A stretch of DNA of 64,000 nt from the NCBI RefSeq assembly GCF_900176255.2, contig NZ_FXEG02000002.1:1054001-1118000 (forward strand), written 5' to 3'. The DNA is from Mycobacterium ahvazicum. GTDB lineage: Bacteria; Actinomycetota; Actinomycetes; Mycobacteriales; Mycobacteriaceae. The translations under genes were made by a program, and so were the position numbers. Under the pieces are notes generated by a model. It did no database searches. It saw only the letters and a program-made list of their open reading frames with translations, and was not told the origin of the DNA. Positions 51,522-61,465 of this stretch are shown one piece after another (the first letter of the stretch is position 1; every line of letters starts with the position of its first letter).

Positions 51522-53105
51522 ATGAATTTCGGCAGCCCATTTCCCGACGTCGTCATCCCGGACGCCGGTGTGTACGAGTACGTGTTCTGCGACCTCGCCG
51601 ACGCCGACGCCGATCGGGTAGCCCTGGTCGAGGCCGCAACCGGAACCGAAGTGACCTATCGCGCGCTGGTCACCCGGATCCAGTCCTTCGCCACCGCGTT
51701 GGCGGGGCGCGGTATCGGCGTGGGCGACGTGGTGGCGCTGCTCTCACCGAACAGTGCGGCGTTCGCAGCCGCGTTGCACGGGATCCTGCGGGCCGGCGCG
51801 ACGGTGACGCCCATCAGTGTCTTGTCCACCGTGGACGAGATCGCACGCCAGATAGCGGATTCGGGTGCGCGACTGTTGATCGCGGCCCCGCGACTGCGGG
51901 AGCAGGCCGAGGAGGCGGCTTACGCGGCGGGGTTGTCCAGTGGCGATGTGTTGCCGCTGGATATTGGCGATCTCGCAAACTCAACGGGCAGTCGGGGTCC
52001 GGAGATCGAGTTTGATCCCGCAACACAGGTGGCGGTGCTTCCCTTTAGTTCCGGAACCACCGGAAAACCCAAGGGCGTGATGCTTACTCATCGCAATCTC
52101 GTCGCCAACGTAGCCCAATTACACCCAGTGTCAGGCGTGGATCCCGATGACACACTGATCGCGGTGGTTCCTTTCTTTCACAGCTACGGGTTGACCGGGC
52201 TCCTGTGCGCCGCGCTACGGAACCGAGCGCGGCTGATCGTCATGCCGTCGTTCGACCTGAGCGCGTTCTTGGCCGCCATCGAGAAGTACCGCGTCACCCA
52301 GGCTTACATCGCACCGCCGGTGGCGGTCGCATTGGCCAAAGACCCGCTGGTCGATTCCTTTGACCTGTCTTCCCTGCATACCCTGACATCGGCGGCCGCG
52401 CCCCTGGACGAGGGACTGGCCACCGCGGTCACCCAGCGACTCGGCTGCCGCATCGTGCAGGCATACGGGATGACCGAATTGAGTCCGGCCAGCCACGTCA
52501 TTCCGCTGCACGGCCGGCATCCGGCAGGCGCCGAGGCACCGGTCAGTTCGTGTGGGTGGACGGTGCCTAACTCGCAGAGCAAGCTTGTCGACATCAAGAC
52601 GGGGGACGAAATGCCGGTTCCCTCTTCCGGTTTGAGTGAGCCGGGTGAGCTGTGCTTCCGGGGACCGAACGTGATGGCGGGTTATCTCGAAAACGCCGCC
52701 GCGACGGCGGAGATCATCGACGCCGACGGGTTTCTGCATACCGGTGATCTGGCGCGGGTGGATGCCGCGGGCTGTGTGTACATCGTGGACCGGCTCAAGG
52801 AGCTGATCAAGTACAAGGGATATCAGGTCGCACCCGCCGAACTCGAGGCGCTGCTGTTGACCCACCCGGGGATCGCCGACGTCGCGGTTGTCGGTGTCTT
52901 TCATAATGTTTCGGGCGAGGAGATCCCGAAGGCCTTCGTGGTAAGGCAGGTTGGCGCCGCACTCTCGAAAGGTGAGGTCATCGACTTCGTCGCAGCGAAA
53001 GTGGCTCCCTACAAGAAGATTCGTCAGGTTGAGTTCGTCGAGAAGATTCCGAAGTCGCCGACGGGCAAGATTCTGCGCAGGGATCTGCGAGCGCGCCAAC
53101 CGTGA
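51522..53105 (+). CDS. acyl-CoA ligase (4-coumarate-CoA-ligase/FadD type)
   Basis: A 527-residue AMP-forming ligase. The P-loop-like motif SSGTTGKPKGVMLTH lies at about 176-190; YGMTELSP, GYLENAAATAEIID and the hinge/C-terminal KYKGYQVAPAELEA and PKSPTGKILRRDL (catalytic Lys) are intact. It activates an acid to its CoA ester via an acyl-adenylate. GGAGGA lies 4-9 bases before ATG 51522. With the monooxygenase it forms a two-gene unit divergent from AraC; it may charge a hydroxylated aromatic or alicyclic acid. Confidence 0.92.
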   Translation: MNFGSPFPDVVIPDAGVYEYVFCDLADADADRVALVEAATGTEVTYRALVTRIQSFATALAGRGIGVGDVVALLSPNSAAFAAALHGILRAGATVTPISVLSTVDEIARQIADSGARLLIAAPRLREQAEEAAYAAGLSSGDVLPLDIGDLANSTGSRGPEIEFDPATQVAVLPFSSGTTGKPKGVMLTHRNLVANVAQLHPVSGVDPDDTLIAVVPFFHSYGLTGLLCAALRNRARLIVMPSFDLSAFLAAIEKYRVTQAYIAPPVAVALAKDPLVDSFDLSSLHTLTSAAAPLDEGLATAVTQRLGCRIVQAYGMTELSPASHVIPLHGRHPAGAEAPVSSCGWTVPNSQSKLVDIKTGDEMPVPSSGLSEPGELCFRGPNVMAGYLENAAATAEIIDADGFLHTGDLARVDAAGCVYIVDRLKELIKYKGYQVAPAELEALLLTHPGIADVAVVGVFHNVSGEEIPKAFVVRQVGAALSKGEVIDFVAAKVAPYKKIRQVEFVEKIPKSPTGKILRRDLRARQP

Positions 53106-53153
53106 CGAGCACTTCGACAACACGTGCCAAACGCATCGCTGCCCAGGGTTGAC

Positions 53154-53981
53154 TCAATCGAAGTCGGTGCCGCCGGTCAGCTGTTCCCATTTCGCGATCT
53201 CACTCGCGCGGGCGTCCGCGGTGTAGCGATACAAAGCCAGCGCGTCGGGGCCCAGGAGCAGGAATGCAGGCGGTTCGCTGGATTCGACGGCGGTGACGAT
53301 CGCGGCACCGGCTTTGGCCGGGTCACCGGCCTGATTGCCGTGCATCGTGTCGTTTTCCTTGCGGCGCTGTCCGGCGGTCCCGGCGTAGTCGTCGATGACC
53401 GTGGCCGACTGCACGAGCGAGCGTCCGGCGAAGTCGGTTCGAAACGCTCCAGGTTCGACCACCGTCACAGAAATTCCGAGCGGGGCCAACTCGCCGCGAA
53501 GCGCGCCGCTCATGCCCTCGAGTGCCGCTTTGGCGGCTGAATAGTAGCCCGATCCCACCGGCATCACCTGGGCGCCGATCGAGGAGATGTTCACAATCGC
53601 GCCGCTGCGGCGCGCCCGCATGCCGGGCAGCACGGCCTTGATCATCGCGACGGCACCAAAGAAGTGCGTGTCGAACAGGGCGCGGACTTCGGTGTCGTCG
53701 CCTTCTTCGACTGCGGCTCGATAGCCGTATCCGGCGTTGTTGACCAGCACGTCGATGCCGCCGAACCGCTCGTCGGCCTGCTCGACGGCCGAAGCGATCT
53801 GGTCGGGTTTGGTGACGTCCAGCGCGACGGTCAGCACCCGATCCGGAGCGATGTCGGCCAGTTCGGCGACCTTCGCGGCGTCGCGTGCGGTGACGACGGC
53901 ATTGTGGCCGGTGTCGATGACGGCTTCGGCGAGGGCTCTGCCGAGTCCGGTTGAGCAGCCGGTGACGAGCCAGGTGGGCAT
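53154..53981 (-). CDS. SDR oxidoreductase (classical)
   Basis: A 275-residue SDR: TGCSTGLG at residues 7-14, VNNAGYG, NISSIGA and catalytic YSAAK; LDV for NADP(H) preference is plain (ALDVTKPDQ). The C-terminal PPAFLLLGPDAL is common in mycobacterial short-chain dehydrogenases. The ATG 53981 has GAAGGGGAT upstream. The gene is monocistronic and 52 bp before the convergent-free ppk2 start region. Substrate unknown. Confidence 0.88.
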   Translation of the reverse strand: MPTWLVTGCSTGLGRALAEAVIDTGHNAVVTARDAAKVAELADIAPDRVLTVALDVTKPDQIASAVEQADERFGGIDVLVNNAGYGYRAAVEEGDDTEVRALFDTHFFGAVAMIKAVLPGMRARRSGAIVNISSIGAQVMPVGSGYYSAAKAALEGMSGALRGELAPLGISVTVVEPGAFRTDFAGRSLVQSATVIDDYAGTAGQRRKENDTMHGNQAGDPAKAGAAIVTAVESSEPPAFLLLGPDALALYRYTADARASEIAKWEQLTGGTDFD

Positions 53982-54033
53982 GGGCGATCCCCTTCGGTGT
54001 GGTGGCGCAATCAGCTCCGGCATCGTTTCTAGC

Positions 54034-54912
54034 TCAGTCGGTCAGTGCGCGGCCCACGATCAACGGATCCGGTTCGCTCACCACCTCGTCGTCCTTGTCG
54101 TCGTAGTCGGATTTAGCGAGCACATAGCGCATGGCGTTGATGCGTGCCCGTTTCTTGTCGTTGCTGCGCACCACGATCCACGGCGCAACATCGGTATCGG
54201 TGGCCTCGAACATTGCTTCCTTGGCCTCGGTGTACTGGTTCCAGCGATCTATCGACTCCATGTCCATCGGCGAAAACTTCCAGTTCCGGACGGGATCGAC
54301 CAGCCGGATGGCGAAGCGGGTCCGTTGTTCGGCGGGGGAGACGGAAAACCACAGTTTGGTCAGGCTGATGCCGTTGGCGACCAGCATCCCCTCGAAAAGC
54401 GGTGCCTGTTGCATGAATTCGGCGTATTGCTCGGGTGAACAGAAACCCATCACCTTTTCGACGCCGGCCCGGTTGTACCACGACCGGTCGAACAGCACCA
54501 TCTCGCCACCGGACGGCAGGTGACTGATGTAGCGCTGGAAATACCACTGTGTCTGTTCACGCTCCGTCGGCTTCTCCAGCGCGACGACTCGCGCCCCGCG
54601 CGGATTGAGATGTTCCATGAACCGCTGAATGGTGCCGCCTTTGCCGGCCGCGTCGCGTCCCTCGAACACGATGAGGTGCCTGCATCCGTTGCGCTTGCTG
54701 TGGTTCTGCAGCTTGAGCAGCTCGATTTGCAGGCGCCGTTTCAAATCCTCGTATTCGTCGCGCGGCATCCGGTGCTCGTAGGGATACCGTTCACGCCACG
54801 TCTGGATGTGATTCCCCTCCCGGTCGAGCAGGATCGGGTCGTCGTCATCGTCGTCCCTGACGGTGTAGCCGTGTTCGGGAGTGGACAGGGCCTCGAGGTC
54901 TATCTCTGCCAT
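54034..54912 (-). CDS. ppk2: polyphosphate kinase 2
   Basis: A 292-residue PPK2 enzyme that transfers phosphate between polyphosphate and nucleotides. Walker A is GRDAAGKGGT (85-94); the Walker B-like VLFDRSWYNRAGVE and the lid segment SPAEQRTRFAIR are intact. The acidic N-terminal DDDDDD and C-terminal DYDDKDDE tails are unusual. The gene is probably monocistronic, with a 151-bp gap to the Hsp70-like gene. Energy storage or stress role is the family norm. Confidence 0.94.
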   Translation of the reverse strand: MAEIDLEALSTPEHGYTVRDDDDDDPILLDREGNHIQTWRERYPYEHRMPRDEYEDLKRRLQIELLKLQNHSKRNGCRHLIVFEGRDAAGKGGTIQRFMEHLNPRGARVVALEKPTEREQTQWYFQRYISHLPSGGEMVLFDRSWYNRAGVEKVMGFCSPEQYAEFMQQAPLFEGMLVANGISLTKLWFSVSPAEQRTRFAIRLVDPVRNWKFSPMDMESIDRWNQYTEAKEAMFEATDTDVAPWIVVRSNDKKRARINAMRYVLAKSDYDDKDDEVVSEPDPLIVGRALTD

Positions 54913-55063
54913 GTCATCCGACGCTAGTCCCAGGGACGGCGCCGATGGCCGGCGACGTACGCTCGGTGCCCGCGGCGGCGACTCCGGCTACCGGTTGCAC
55001 GCCAAAGCCCATGGTGCACTGAATCATTCGATCCAGCGGCGCGTAGTCCCGGCCGTCACCCAG

Positions 55064-56587
55064 TTACGACACCGACGCGGCGCGCCGCTCCAGGCGATAG
55101 GTTCGCATGAATCCGCCCGGGTGCGTCGTGAGCGTCACCTCGACCGCGCCGCTGGGCGCGACGACGTAGCGCTCCTCGACATCCGGCCCGTTCGTGCACC
55201 GACCGACCGGCTGGCGCCCGAGGTCGTCGCGGTCGTAGAGCGCGGGGTCGAAGGGAAACAGAACCGGATCGTAGGGCGTCACGTCCCCGTCGGGGCGGCC
55301 GTTGACCAGGCGGCTGCACTCCACGAAGCGGAAGTGCCCAATGTTGTGCGCTGCCTGGTATGTCCGCCGGACGATGAGCGGCGTCTGGCCGTCGGCGGGC
55401 AGCGAGACGTCTTTGCCCACGATCGGATCGAAGACGACGCCGGCGCCGGCTTCGGCCTCGCGGAACACCCCGAAGTGTCGCGAAAAGCGTTCCGACAGCG
55501 CGAAACCCGACTCTTTGTCCAGGAAGACGGCAAGGCCGATGGCCGTGGCGGCAAACGGATGAGGGGAGCGTTTCACCCGCTTCTCGCCGAAGGTGCTGCG
55601 CAGCATCCGGGAGATCAGGGGGAAGCCGCCGGCCCCGCCCACCACGTAGATGCCGGCGACCTCGGACCACGCCACGTCCCCGCTGCCGTCGCGCAGGATG
55701 CGGTTGAGGAGTTCGATCGTGGGCTCGACGAGCGGCGCACAGGCCGCGTAGACGTCGTCGATGCCGCACGAAAACGGTGCCCGGTCGACCCCGTCGTCGA
55801 TCCCGGACATGTCGACCAGGAAGCGCTTCGTCTGCGGCCCGACGGCCTCCTTGCGAAGCGCACACTCCTCACGGAGAAGGTCCAGCGCGGCGGAGTCCAC
55901 GTCGCGAAGTTTCGCGCCTTCGGAAACGAGTCGCACAATCGCCTCGTCGAAATCGTCGCCGCCGAGTCGCTGAATGCCCTCGCTGATCACGACCTCATTG
56001 GAGTGCCCGGTCATCTTGAGCAGCGACGCGTCGAAGGTGCCGCCGCCGAGGTCGTAGATGAGCACGTATTCGCGTTTGGCGGTGATGGTGGAGCGGTATC
56101 GGTGGGCGTATTCGAGGCTGGCCGCGGACGGCTCGTTCAGCAGTGCGACGACGTGAAAACCCGCCGCCACGAAGGCGTCCAGCGTCAACATGCGCTGGGC
56201 GCTGGCGGCATTGGCGGGCACGCTGATGGCAGCCTCGATGGTGTCACCGGCCGTCAGGCTGCCATTCGAGCGCTGCAGAAGATCGCTTTTGAGCTGGGCC
56301 AGAAATCCGGTGAGCAAGTCGGTCAACCGATAGCTGCGGCCGGCCAGCGTCACCTCGGTCTGTGGCCCGGCGTCGTTGAGCAGGCGTTTGATCGATCGCA
56401 GCACCGACCATTCCGGATCGTGGCGAACGGCCGCGGCGTCGACCCCGAAGCGCAGTTCCCCGGCCGTGTTGGCGGCGATGAGTGACGGCCAGGCATCGAC
56501 GCCGTCGAACGAGACGACCGGGTAGTTACCACGGTCGACGAGCGCGACGACAGTGTGGGTGGTGCCGAAGTCGATACCGACTCTCAT
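55064..56587 (-). CDS. Hsp70-family ATPase lacking a full substrate-binding domain
   Basis: A 507-residue actin-fold ATPase. Phosphate-1 loop GIDFGTTHT is at residues 4-12, DLGGGTFDAS forms phosphate-2, and VVGGAGGFPLI the adenosine loop. The nucleotide domain covers about 1-380. The remaining 125 residues are a short beta-rich tail instead of the usual 220-residue substrate domain and lid of DnaK (about 620 in all). So it may be a specialised Hsp70-like or regulatory ATPase. It sits between cstA and ppk2. Confidence 0.9.
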   Translation of the reverse strand: MRVGIDFGTTHTVVALVDRGNYPVVSFDGVDAWPSLIAANTAGELRFGVDAAAVRHDPEWSVLRSIKRLLNDAGPQTEVTLAGRSYRLTDLLTGFLAQLKSDLLQRSNGSLTAGDTIEAAISVPANAASAQRMLTLDAFVAAGFHVVALLNEPSAASLEYAHRYRSTITAKREYVLIYDLGGGTFDASLLKMTGHSNEVVISEGIQRLGGDDFDEAIVRLVSEGAKLRDVDSAALDLLREECALRKEAVGPQTKRFLVDMSGIDDGVDRAPFSCGIDDVYAACAPLVEPTIELLNRILRDGSGDVAWSEVAGIYVVGGAGGFPLISRMLRSTFGEKRVKRSPHPFAATAIGLAVFLDKESGFALSERFSRHFGVFREAEAGAGVVFDPIVGKDVSLPADGQTPLIVRRTYQAAHNIGHFRFVECSRLVNGRPDGDVTPYDPVLFPFDPALYDRDDLGRQPVGRCTNGPDVEERYVVAPSGAVEVTLTTHPGGFMRTYRLERRAASVS

Positions 56588-56624
56588 TCCGCACGATCTT
56601 AGTGTGGTGCAGCGAACTTCGGGA

Positions 56625-58892
56625 CTATCGATTTCCGGCGTGGCGCTCGCCGGACGACGCTGCCTGCGGTGTCGCCCATTGGCGTTGCACCTCTCGCTCC
56701 GCGGGGGTGGCTATCAGGCTCGACGGCGCGAACTTCTTCGACGGGATCGGGTCGTCCTCGGTCAACGGCCGGCCGCCGCCGCGAATTGCTTTGAGCGCGA
56801 CGACAATTCCGATGACCAGCACGATGACCACCACGACCGCGAAAAGTATCGACAGCGTTCCCTGGATGAAGGTGTTCCTGATGACCGCGTCGAGCTGATG
56901 GACATTCTTGGCCGAACCGAACGCGGTTTTGCCCGCGTCCTTGGCCGCTGAGTACTGGAAGTGCTGGGACCAGTAGCCGATCGCCGGGTCGGCGGAGAAG
57001 ATCTTCTGCCACGACGCGGTCAGGGTGACCGTCAGATCCCACAGCAGCGGGACGCCCGGGATCCACGCCCACTTCAGCAGGCCCTTCTTGACGACGATCA
57101 CGGTGACGACCGTCAGCGCAATCGCGGCGAGCAGCTGGTTGGCGATCCCGAACAGCGGGAACAGCGTGTTGATTCCGCCGAGGGGATCGGTCACACCCAT
57201 CAGCAGGATGCTGCCCCATGCCACTGCCACGATCAGGCTGCAGACCCAGACCCCGGGGCGCCAGCTCGGATTGCGCAGCTTGGCCAGCGGACCGCCCAGG
57301 TTGCCGAGCGCGTCGGAGAGCATGAAGCGGGCGACCCGGGTGCCGGCGTCGACGGCGGTCAGGATGAACAGCGCCTCGAACATGATCGCGAAGTGGTACC
57401 AGAACGCCTTGAGGCCGCCGCCGCCGAACGCCCGGTTAAGGACCTCGGACATGCCCACGGCCAGCGTCGGGGCTCCACCGGTGCGCGACACGATTGACTT
57501 TTCACCGACGCCGGCGGCGGCCTGATTGAGCTGGTCCGCGGTCGCCGGCGCCCCGGACAGGCCGAGTCCGTTGACGTAGTGTGCGGCCGTGACCGCGGTG
57601 CCGCCGGTCTGCGCGGCCGGGGCGTTCAGTGCGAAGTACACGTGCTGGTCCAGAATCGCCGCGCTGATCAGCGCCATGATCGCGACGAACGATTCGGTCA
57701 GCATGCCGCCGTAGCCGATGAAGCGCATCTGGCTTTCCTTCTCCAGCAGCTTCGGCGTCGTCCCCGAGGAGATCAGCGCATGGAACCCGGACAGCGCGCC
57801 GCACGCGATGGTGATGAACAGGAACGGGAACAGTGCGCCGGGAAAGACCGGCCCGTCGCCGGTGTGGGCGAACCGGGAGACGGCGGGCGCCTGAATCAGC
57901 GGGTGCGCGATAAAGATGCCGACGGCCAGCAACGCGATGGTGCCGACCTTCATGAAGGTCGACAGGTAATCGCGCGGTGCCAGCAGCAACCACACCGGCA
58001 ACACCGACGCCACGAAGCCGTAGATGATGATCAACCACGACACCGTGACCGCTGACAAGTTCAACCAGGATGCGCCCCAAGAGGTTTCGCCGACCCAATT
58101 GCCGGAGGCCACGGCGATCATCAGCAGCATGAAGCCGATCACCGACACCTCGGCCACCCGCCCCGGGCGCAAGAATCGCAGGTAGCAGCCCATGAAGAGG
58201 GCGATCGGGATGGTCATCGCGATCGAGAAGACACCCCACGGGCTCTGGGACAGGCCTCGCACCACCACCAGCGCCAGCACCGCGACGATGATCACCATGA
58301 TGACGAAGGCGCCGACCAGCGCGGCGGCCCCGCCTGCCGCGCCGAGCTCGTCGCGGGCCATCTGGCCCAGGGACCGGCCCCGGCGCCGCGTGGAGATCCA
58401 CAGCACCAGGTAGTCCTGGACGGCGCCGGCGAACACCGCGCCGACGATGATCCAGATGCTGCAGGGCAAGTAGCCCATCTGGGTCGCCAGGACCGGGCCG
58501 ACGAGCGGTCCCGCCCCGGCGATCGCGGCGAAATGATGGCCGAACAGCACCCGACGGTCGGTCGGCACGTAGTCGGTGCCGTCGTCGAAAACTTCGGCGG
58601 GCGTGGCGTGGTCGTCGCGCGGGCGGACGATCTTCGTCTCGATCAGCCGCGCGTAGAAGCGGAATCCGATGATGTAGGTGCAGATCGCGGCGACCACGAT
58701 CCAGACCGCGTTGACCGTCTCGCCGCGCAGGAACGCGACGACGGCCCAGGCAAGGGCGCCGATTACCGCGATGATCCCGAACAAGATCTTGTGGCGGAAG
58801 CTGATGGGGGAGTGGTCGATGATGGCGACGGGGGGCAGGTCATCGTCCGTGTGGATGTAGCGGACATCGTTGTCGTGCACAGTCACGGTCAA
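56625..58892 (-). CDS. cstA: carbon starvation protein CstA
   Basis: A 755-residue membrane protein with about 16-18 helices. The CstA blocks HHFAAIAGAGPLVGPVLATQMG, ALISSGTTPKLLEKE and GLGLSGAPA plus the C-terminal DUF4161-like segment are present. CstA is a peptide/pyruvate uptake protein induced in starvation. It has a 37-bp gap to the Hsp70-like gene and 37 bp to ligB, so the three may be co-transcribed. Equivalent to Rv3063 by position. Confidence 0.96.
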   Translation of the reverse strand: MTVTVHDNDVRYIHTDDDLPPVAIIDHSPISFRHKILFGIIAVIGALAWAVVAFLRGETVNAVWIVVAAICTYIIGFRFYARLIETKIVRPRDDHATPAEVFDDGTDYVPTDRRVLFGHHFAAIAGAGPLVGPVLATQMGYLPCSIWIIVGAVFAGAVQDYLVLWISTRRRGRSLGQMARDELGAAGGAAALVGAFVIMVIIVAVLALVVVRGLSQSPWGVFSIAMTIPIALFMGCYLRFLRPGRVAEVSVIGFMLLMIAVASGNWVGETSWGASWLNLSAVTVSWLIIIYGFVASVLPVWLLLAPRDYLSTFMKVGTIALLAVGIFIAHPLIQAPAVSRFAHTGDGPVFPGALFPFLFITIACGALSGFHALISSGTTPKLLEKESQMRFIGYGGMLTESFVAIMALISAAILDQHVYFALNAPAAQTGGTAVTAAHYVNGLGLSGAPATADQLNQAAAGVGEKSIVSRTGGAPTLAVGMSEVLNRAFGGGGLKAFWYHFAIMFEALFILTAVDAGTRVARFMLSDALGNLGGPLAKLRNPSWRPGVWVCSLIVAVAWGSILLMGVTDPLGGINTLFPLFGIANQLLAAIALTVVTVIVVKKGLLKWAWIPGVPLLWDLTVTLTASWQKIFSADPAIGYWSQHFQYSAAKDAGKTAFGSAKNVHQLDAVIRNTFIQGTLSILFAVVVVIVLVIGIVVALKAIRGGGRPLTEDDPIPSKKFAPSSLIATPAEREVQRQWATPQAASSGERHAGNR

Positions 58893-58928
58893 ACCCTACG
58901 ACGACGAGGGGTTTGCCGCCCAGGCGAA

Positions 58929-60458
58929 TCAGTACAGCGCACGGACGTTGTCGATCGTGTCGGCATCGGCCGGACTCTTGTCGTCGCGATAGCGCACGAC
59001 CCGGGCGAATCGCAGCGCCACGCCGCCCGGGTAGCGCGTGGACTTCTGCACACCGTCGAGCGCGATTTCGACGACCTGCTCGGGACGCAGTTGGACCACG
59101 TAGCCGTCCATCGATCCGGCGGCGAGCTCGGTGAACCGCGCCGTCTGCCAGTCCAGCATCGCGTCGGTCATCCCCTTGAAAGTCTTTCCCACCATGATGA
59201 ATTCGCCGGTCACCGAATCGCGTGCACCCAGATGGATGTTGGACAGCTTGCCGCTTCGGCGCCCCGAACCCCACTCGACGGCGAGCACCACCAGGTCGAG
59301 GGTGTGGACCGGCTTGACCTTGAGCCAGCCCGCGCCGCGACGGCCGGCAAGGTAGGGCGCACCCGGCGCCTTCGCCATCACGCCTTCGTGACCGGCGGCC
59401 AGCGTCGCCTCCAGAAAGGCCGTGGCCGCGGCGGAATCGGCGGTGGCCAGCCGGTCGACCCGCTGCCGGGCCGGCACCAGCGCGTCCAGCGCGTCCAGCC
59501 GCTCGATGGTCGGGGCGTCCAGCAGGTCGACGCCGTCGCGGTGCAGGAGGTCGAAGAAGAACACCGAAAGTGGTTGCGCCGCCCGTGCTGCGGCCACGTC
59601 GACCGATCGGCCGAACCGGGATGCGGTTACCTGGAAGCGGTGCGGCCGGTTGTCGGGCCGCAGCGCGATCGCCTCACCGTCGGCGATGAGGTCGGTGACG
59701 GGCAGCGCCAGCGTCGCCTCCACCACCTCGGGCAGCCGGGCGGTGACGTCGTCCAGGCTTCGTGTGTAGACGGTGACGACATCACCGGCGCGGTGGATCT
59801 GCACTCGCGCGCCGTCCAGCTTGGCCTCGAAAATCGTTGTACCGCTGTGCCTTTCAAGTGCGTCGGTCACACTCGTGGCGGTCTGTGCCAGCATCGGGCC
59901 GACCGGTTGGCCCACCTTCAGGGCGAAGGCCTGCAGCGCCACCGCTCCGCCGGACAGGGCGGCCGCCGCCGCCGAGGGCAGATCGCCGCCCAGCATCGCC
60001 GCGCGCTGGACCGCGGCGGCCGGAATCTCGGCGGCCTTGGCGACCGCGTCGGCCATGATCCCGGCCAGCGCTCCTTGACGCAGCTCGCCGGACAGCAACC
60101 GCACCAGGAAGGTCTGCTCGGATTCGGTCGCGGCGGCCATCAGCTTGGCGAGGAGTTCGGCGCGACGAGCCTGCGATCCCTTGCCCGCGACCGCGCCGAT
60201 CTCGGTGAAGCTGGCGTGCACACCGGTCACCGTCAGCCGCGGCTCGGCCGCCGCCGGTGGCCGCGTCCGCAACGATGCCCAGCCCACGCCGATCTGGCGT
60301 TGCGGGAGCTCACCGGAAAGCCATGACACGACGATGGCGACCACTTCGGGGTCGGATGCGGCGCGGCTGAGCAGGTTGGCGATGCGCGCGACCTTGGTCA
60401 GCCGCGACGACGTGGCGCCGACGTCGATCGATGTGGCTACCACCTCGAGAAGGAGCAC
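58929..60458 (-). CDS. ligB: ATP-dependent DNA ligase LigB
   Basis: A 509-residue ligase. The adenylylated lysine is K213 in [13 protein letters not shown]; downstream are [18 protein letters not shown] and WLKVKPVH, the nucleotidyltransferase motifs, with an OB-fold C-terminus. GTG 60458 ([12 protein letters not shown]) matches the N-terminus of M. tuberculosis LigB (Rv3062, 507 residues); the longer frame adds ten residues. It seals DNA nicks; it is not the essential NAD ligase. It is divergent from the SDR 112 bp away. Confidence 0.95.
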   Translation of the reverse strand: MLLLEVVATSIDVGATSSRLTKVARIANLLSRAASDPEVVAIVVSWLSGELPQRQIGVGWASLRTRPPAAAEPRLTVTGVHASFTEIGAVAGKGSQARRAELLAKLMAAATESEQTFLVRLLSGELRQGALAGIMADAVAKAAEIPAAAVQRAAMLGGDLPSAAAAALSGGAVALQAFALKVGQPVGPMLAQTATSVTDALERHSGTTIFEAKLDGARVQIHRAGDVVTVYTRSLDDVTARLPEVVEATLALPVTDLIADGEAIALRPDNRPHRFQVTASRFGRSVDVAAARAAQPLSVFFFDLLHRDGVDLLDAPTIERLDALDALVPARQRVDRLATADSAAATAFLEATLAAGHEGVMAKAPGAPYLAGRRGAGWLKVKPVHTLDLVVLAVEWGSGRRSGKLSNIHLGARDSVTGEFIMVGKTFKGMTDAMLDWQTARFTELAAGSMDGYVVQLRPEQVVEIALDGVQKSTRYPGGVALRFARVVRYRDDKSPADADTIDNVRALY

Positions 60459-60570
60459 GTTTGTCAGCTTGGCACGGCTCGGTGACAACCCTGCCGGACG
60501 GACACGCTAGCGTTCCTGCGTAACGTTACAGATTGCACACGATCTGACAACCCGAAAAGGAGAGGCCCGG

Positions 60571-61329
60571 ATGGAGATCAATGGGAAGAAGGCCGTCATC
60601 ATCGGCGGCGCGTCGGGGATGGGTCGGGCCACGGCCGAACTGTTCGCCGAGCGTGGTGCGGATGTCGCCATCTTCGACCGCGAGGGTTCCGACGGTAAAG
60701 CCGTTGCCGAAGGCATCAGTGGCGCGTTCTACCCGGTAGACGTCACCGACTACGCGGGCACCGAGGAGACACTGCAGACCGCGGTCGACAAGCTGGGCGG
60801 CCTGCATGTCGTGGTCACCACCGCCGGCGGCGGTATCGCCAAGCGCACGCTGACCAAGTCGGGCCCCCACGACCTCGAATCCTTCCAATCGGTTATCGAT
60901 CTCAACCTGATCGCCACCTTCAACATCAGTCGGCTGGCCGCCGCGCACATGGCCAAGAACGAGCCCGAGGACGAAGAGCGCGGCGTCATCATCAACACCG
61001 CGTCGATCGCCGCGTTCGAGGGCCAGATCGGGCAGGTCGCCTACACCGCCGCCAAGGCGGCGATCGCGGGCATGTGCCTGACCATGGCCCGCGACCTGGG
61101 CTCGATGGGGATCCGGGCGCTGGCGATCGCCCCGAGCCTGTTCCTCACCGGGCTGACGTCGATGGTTCCCGACGAGATGGCGGCGACGCTGACCCGAGAC
61201 GCGGCGTTCCCCAAGCGGATGGGCCGTCCCGAGGAGTACGCCAAGCTGGCGTTGGCGATCGTCGACAACCCGATGCTCAACGGCCAGTGCCTGCGCCTGG
61301 ACGCCGGACAGCGCTTCGCACCCAAGTAG
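60571..61329 (+). CDS. SDR oxidoreductase (3-hydroxyacyl-CoA/type-10 HSD-like)
   Basis: A 252-residue SDR. GGASGMG is at residues 13-19, the NNAG position reads TTAGGG, and the catalytic segment is NTASIAAFEGQIGQVAYTAAKAA, split as NTASIAAF and YTAAK. The pattern resembles type-10 17beta-HSD and 3-hydroxyacyl-CoA dehydrogenases (GQIGQVAYTA). It has AAAAGGAGAG 10 bases before the ATG. It lies 136 bp before fadE22 and likely serves the same acyl-CoA oxidation. Confidence 0.88.
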   Translation: MEINGKKAVIIGGASGMGRATAELFAERGADVAIFDREGSDGKAVAEGISGAFYPVDVTDYAGTEETLQTAVDKLGGLHVVVTTAGGGIAKRTLTKSGPHDLESFQSVIDLNLIATFNISRLAAAHMAKNEPEDEERGVIINTASIAAFEGQIGQVAYTAAKAAIAGMCLTMARDLGSMGIRALAIAPSLFLTGLTSMVPDEMAATLTRDAAFPKRMGRPEEYAKLALAIVDNPMLNGQCLRLDAGQRFAPK

Positions 61330-61465
61330 CGACCCGCGAGGGGCCCGTTAGAAGTCTCAGCGCAATAAGTACACTCTTTAGGCAGCCGCCCCGCTCCCCC
61401 TCGGAGCGGGGCCGGCTGACCACCCGGCGACGCTGCGGGGCGGGTACTGGCGCGAGGAGGTCCCC

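Noticed and set aside
54881..56485. 534-residue plus-strand frame opposite the Hsp70-like gene
   Set aside because: Shadow frame without a recognisable fold; the opposite strand is clearly Hsp70-like.
58533..60326. 597-residue plus-strand frame opposite cstA and ligB
   Set aside because: It runs across two genes on the other strand that are unmistakable.
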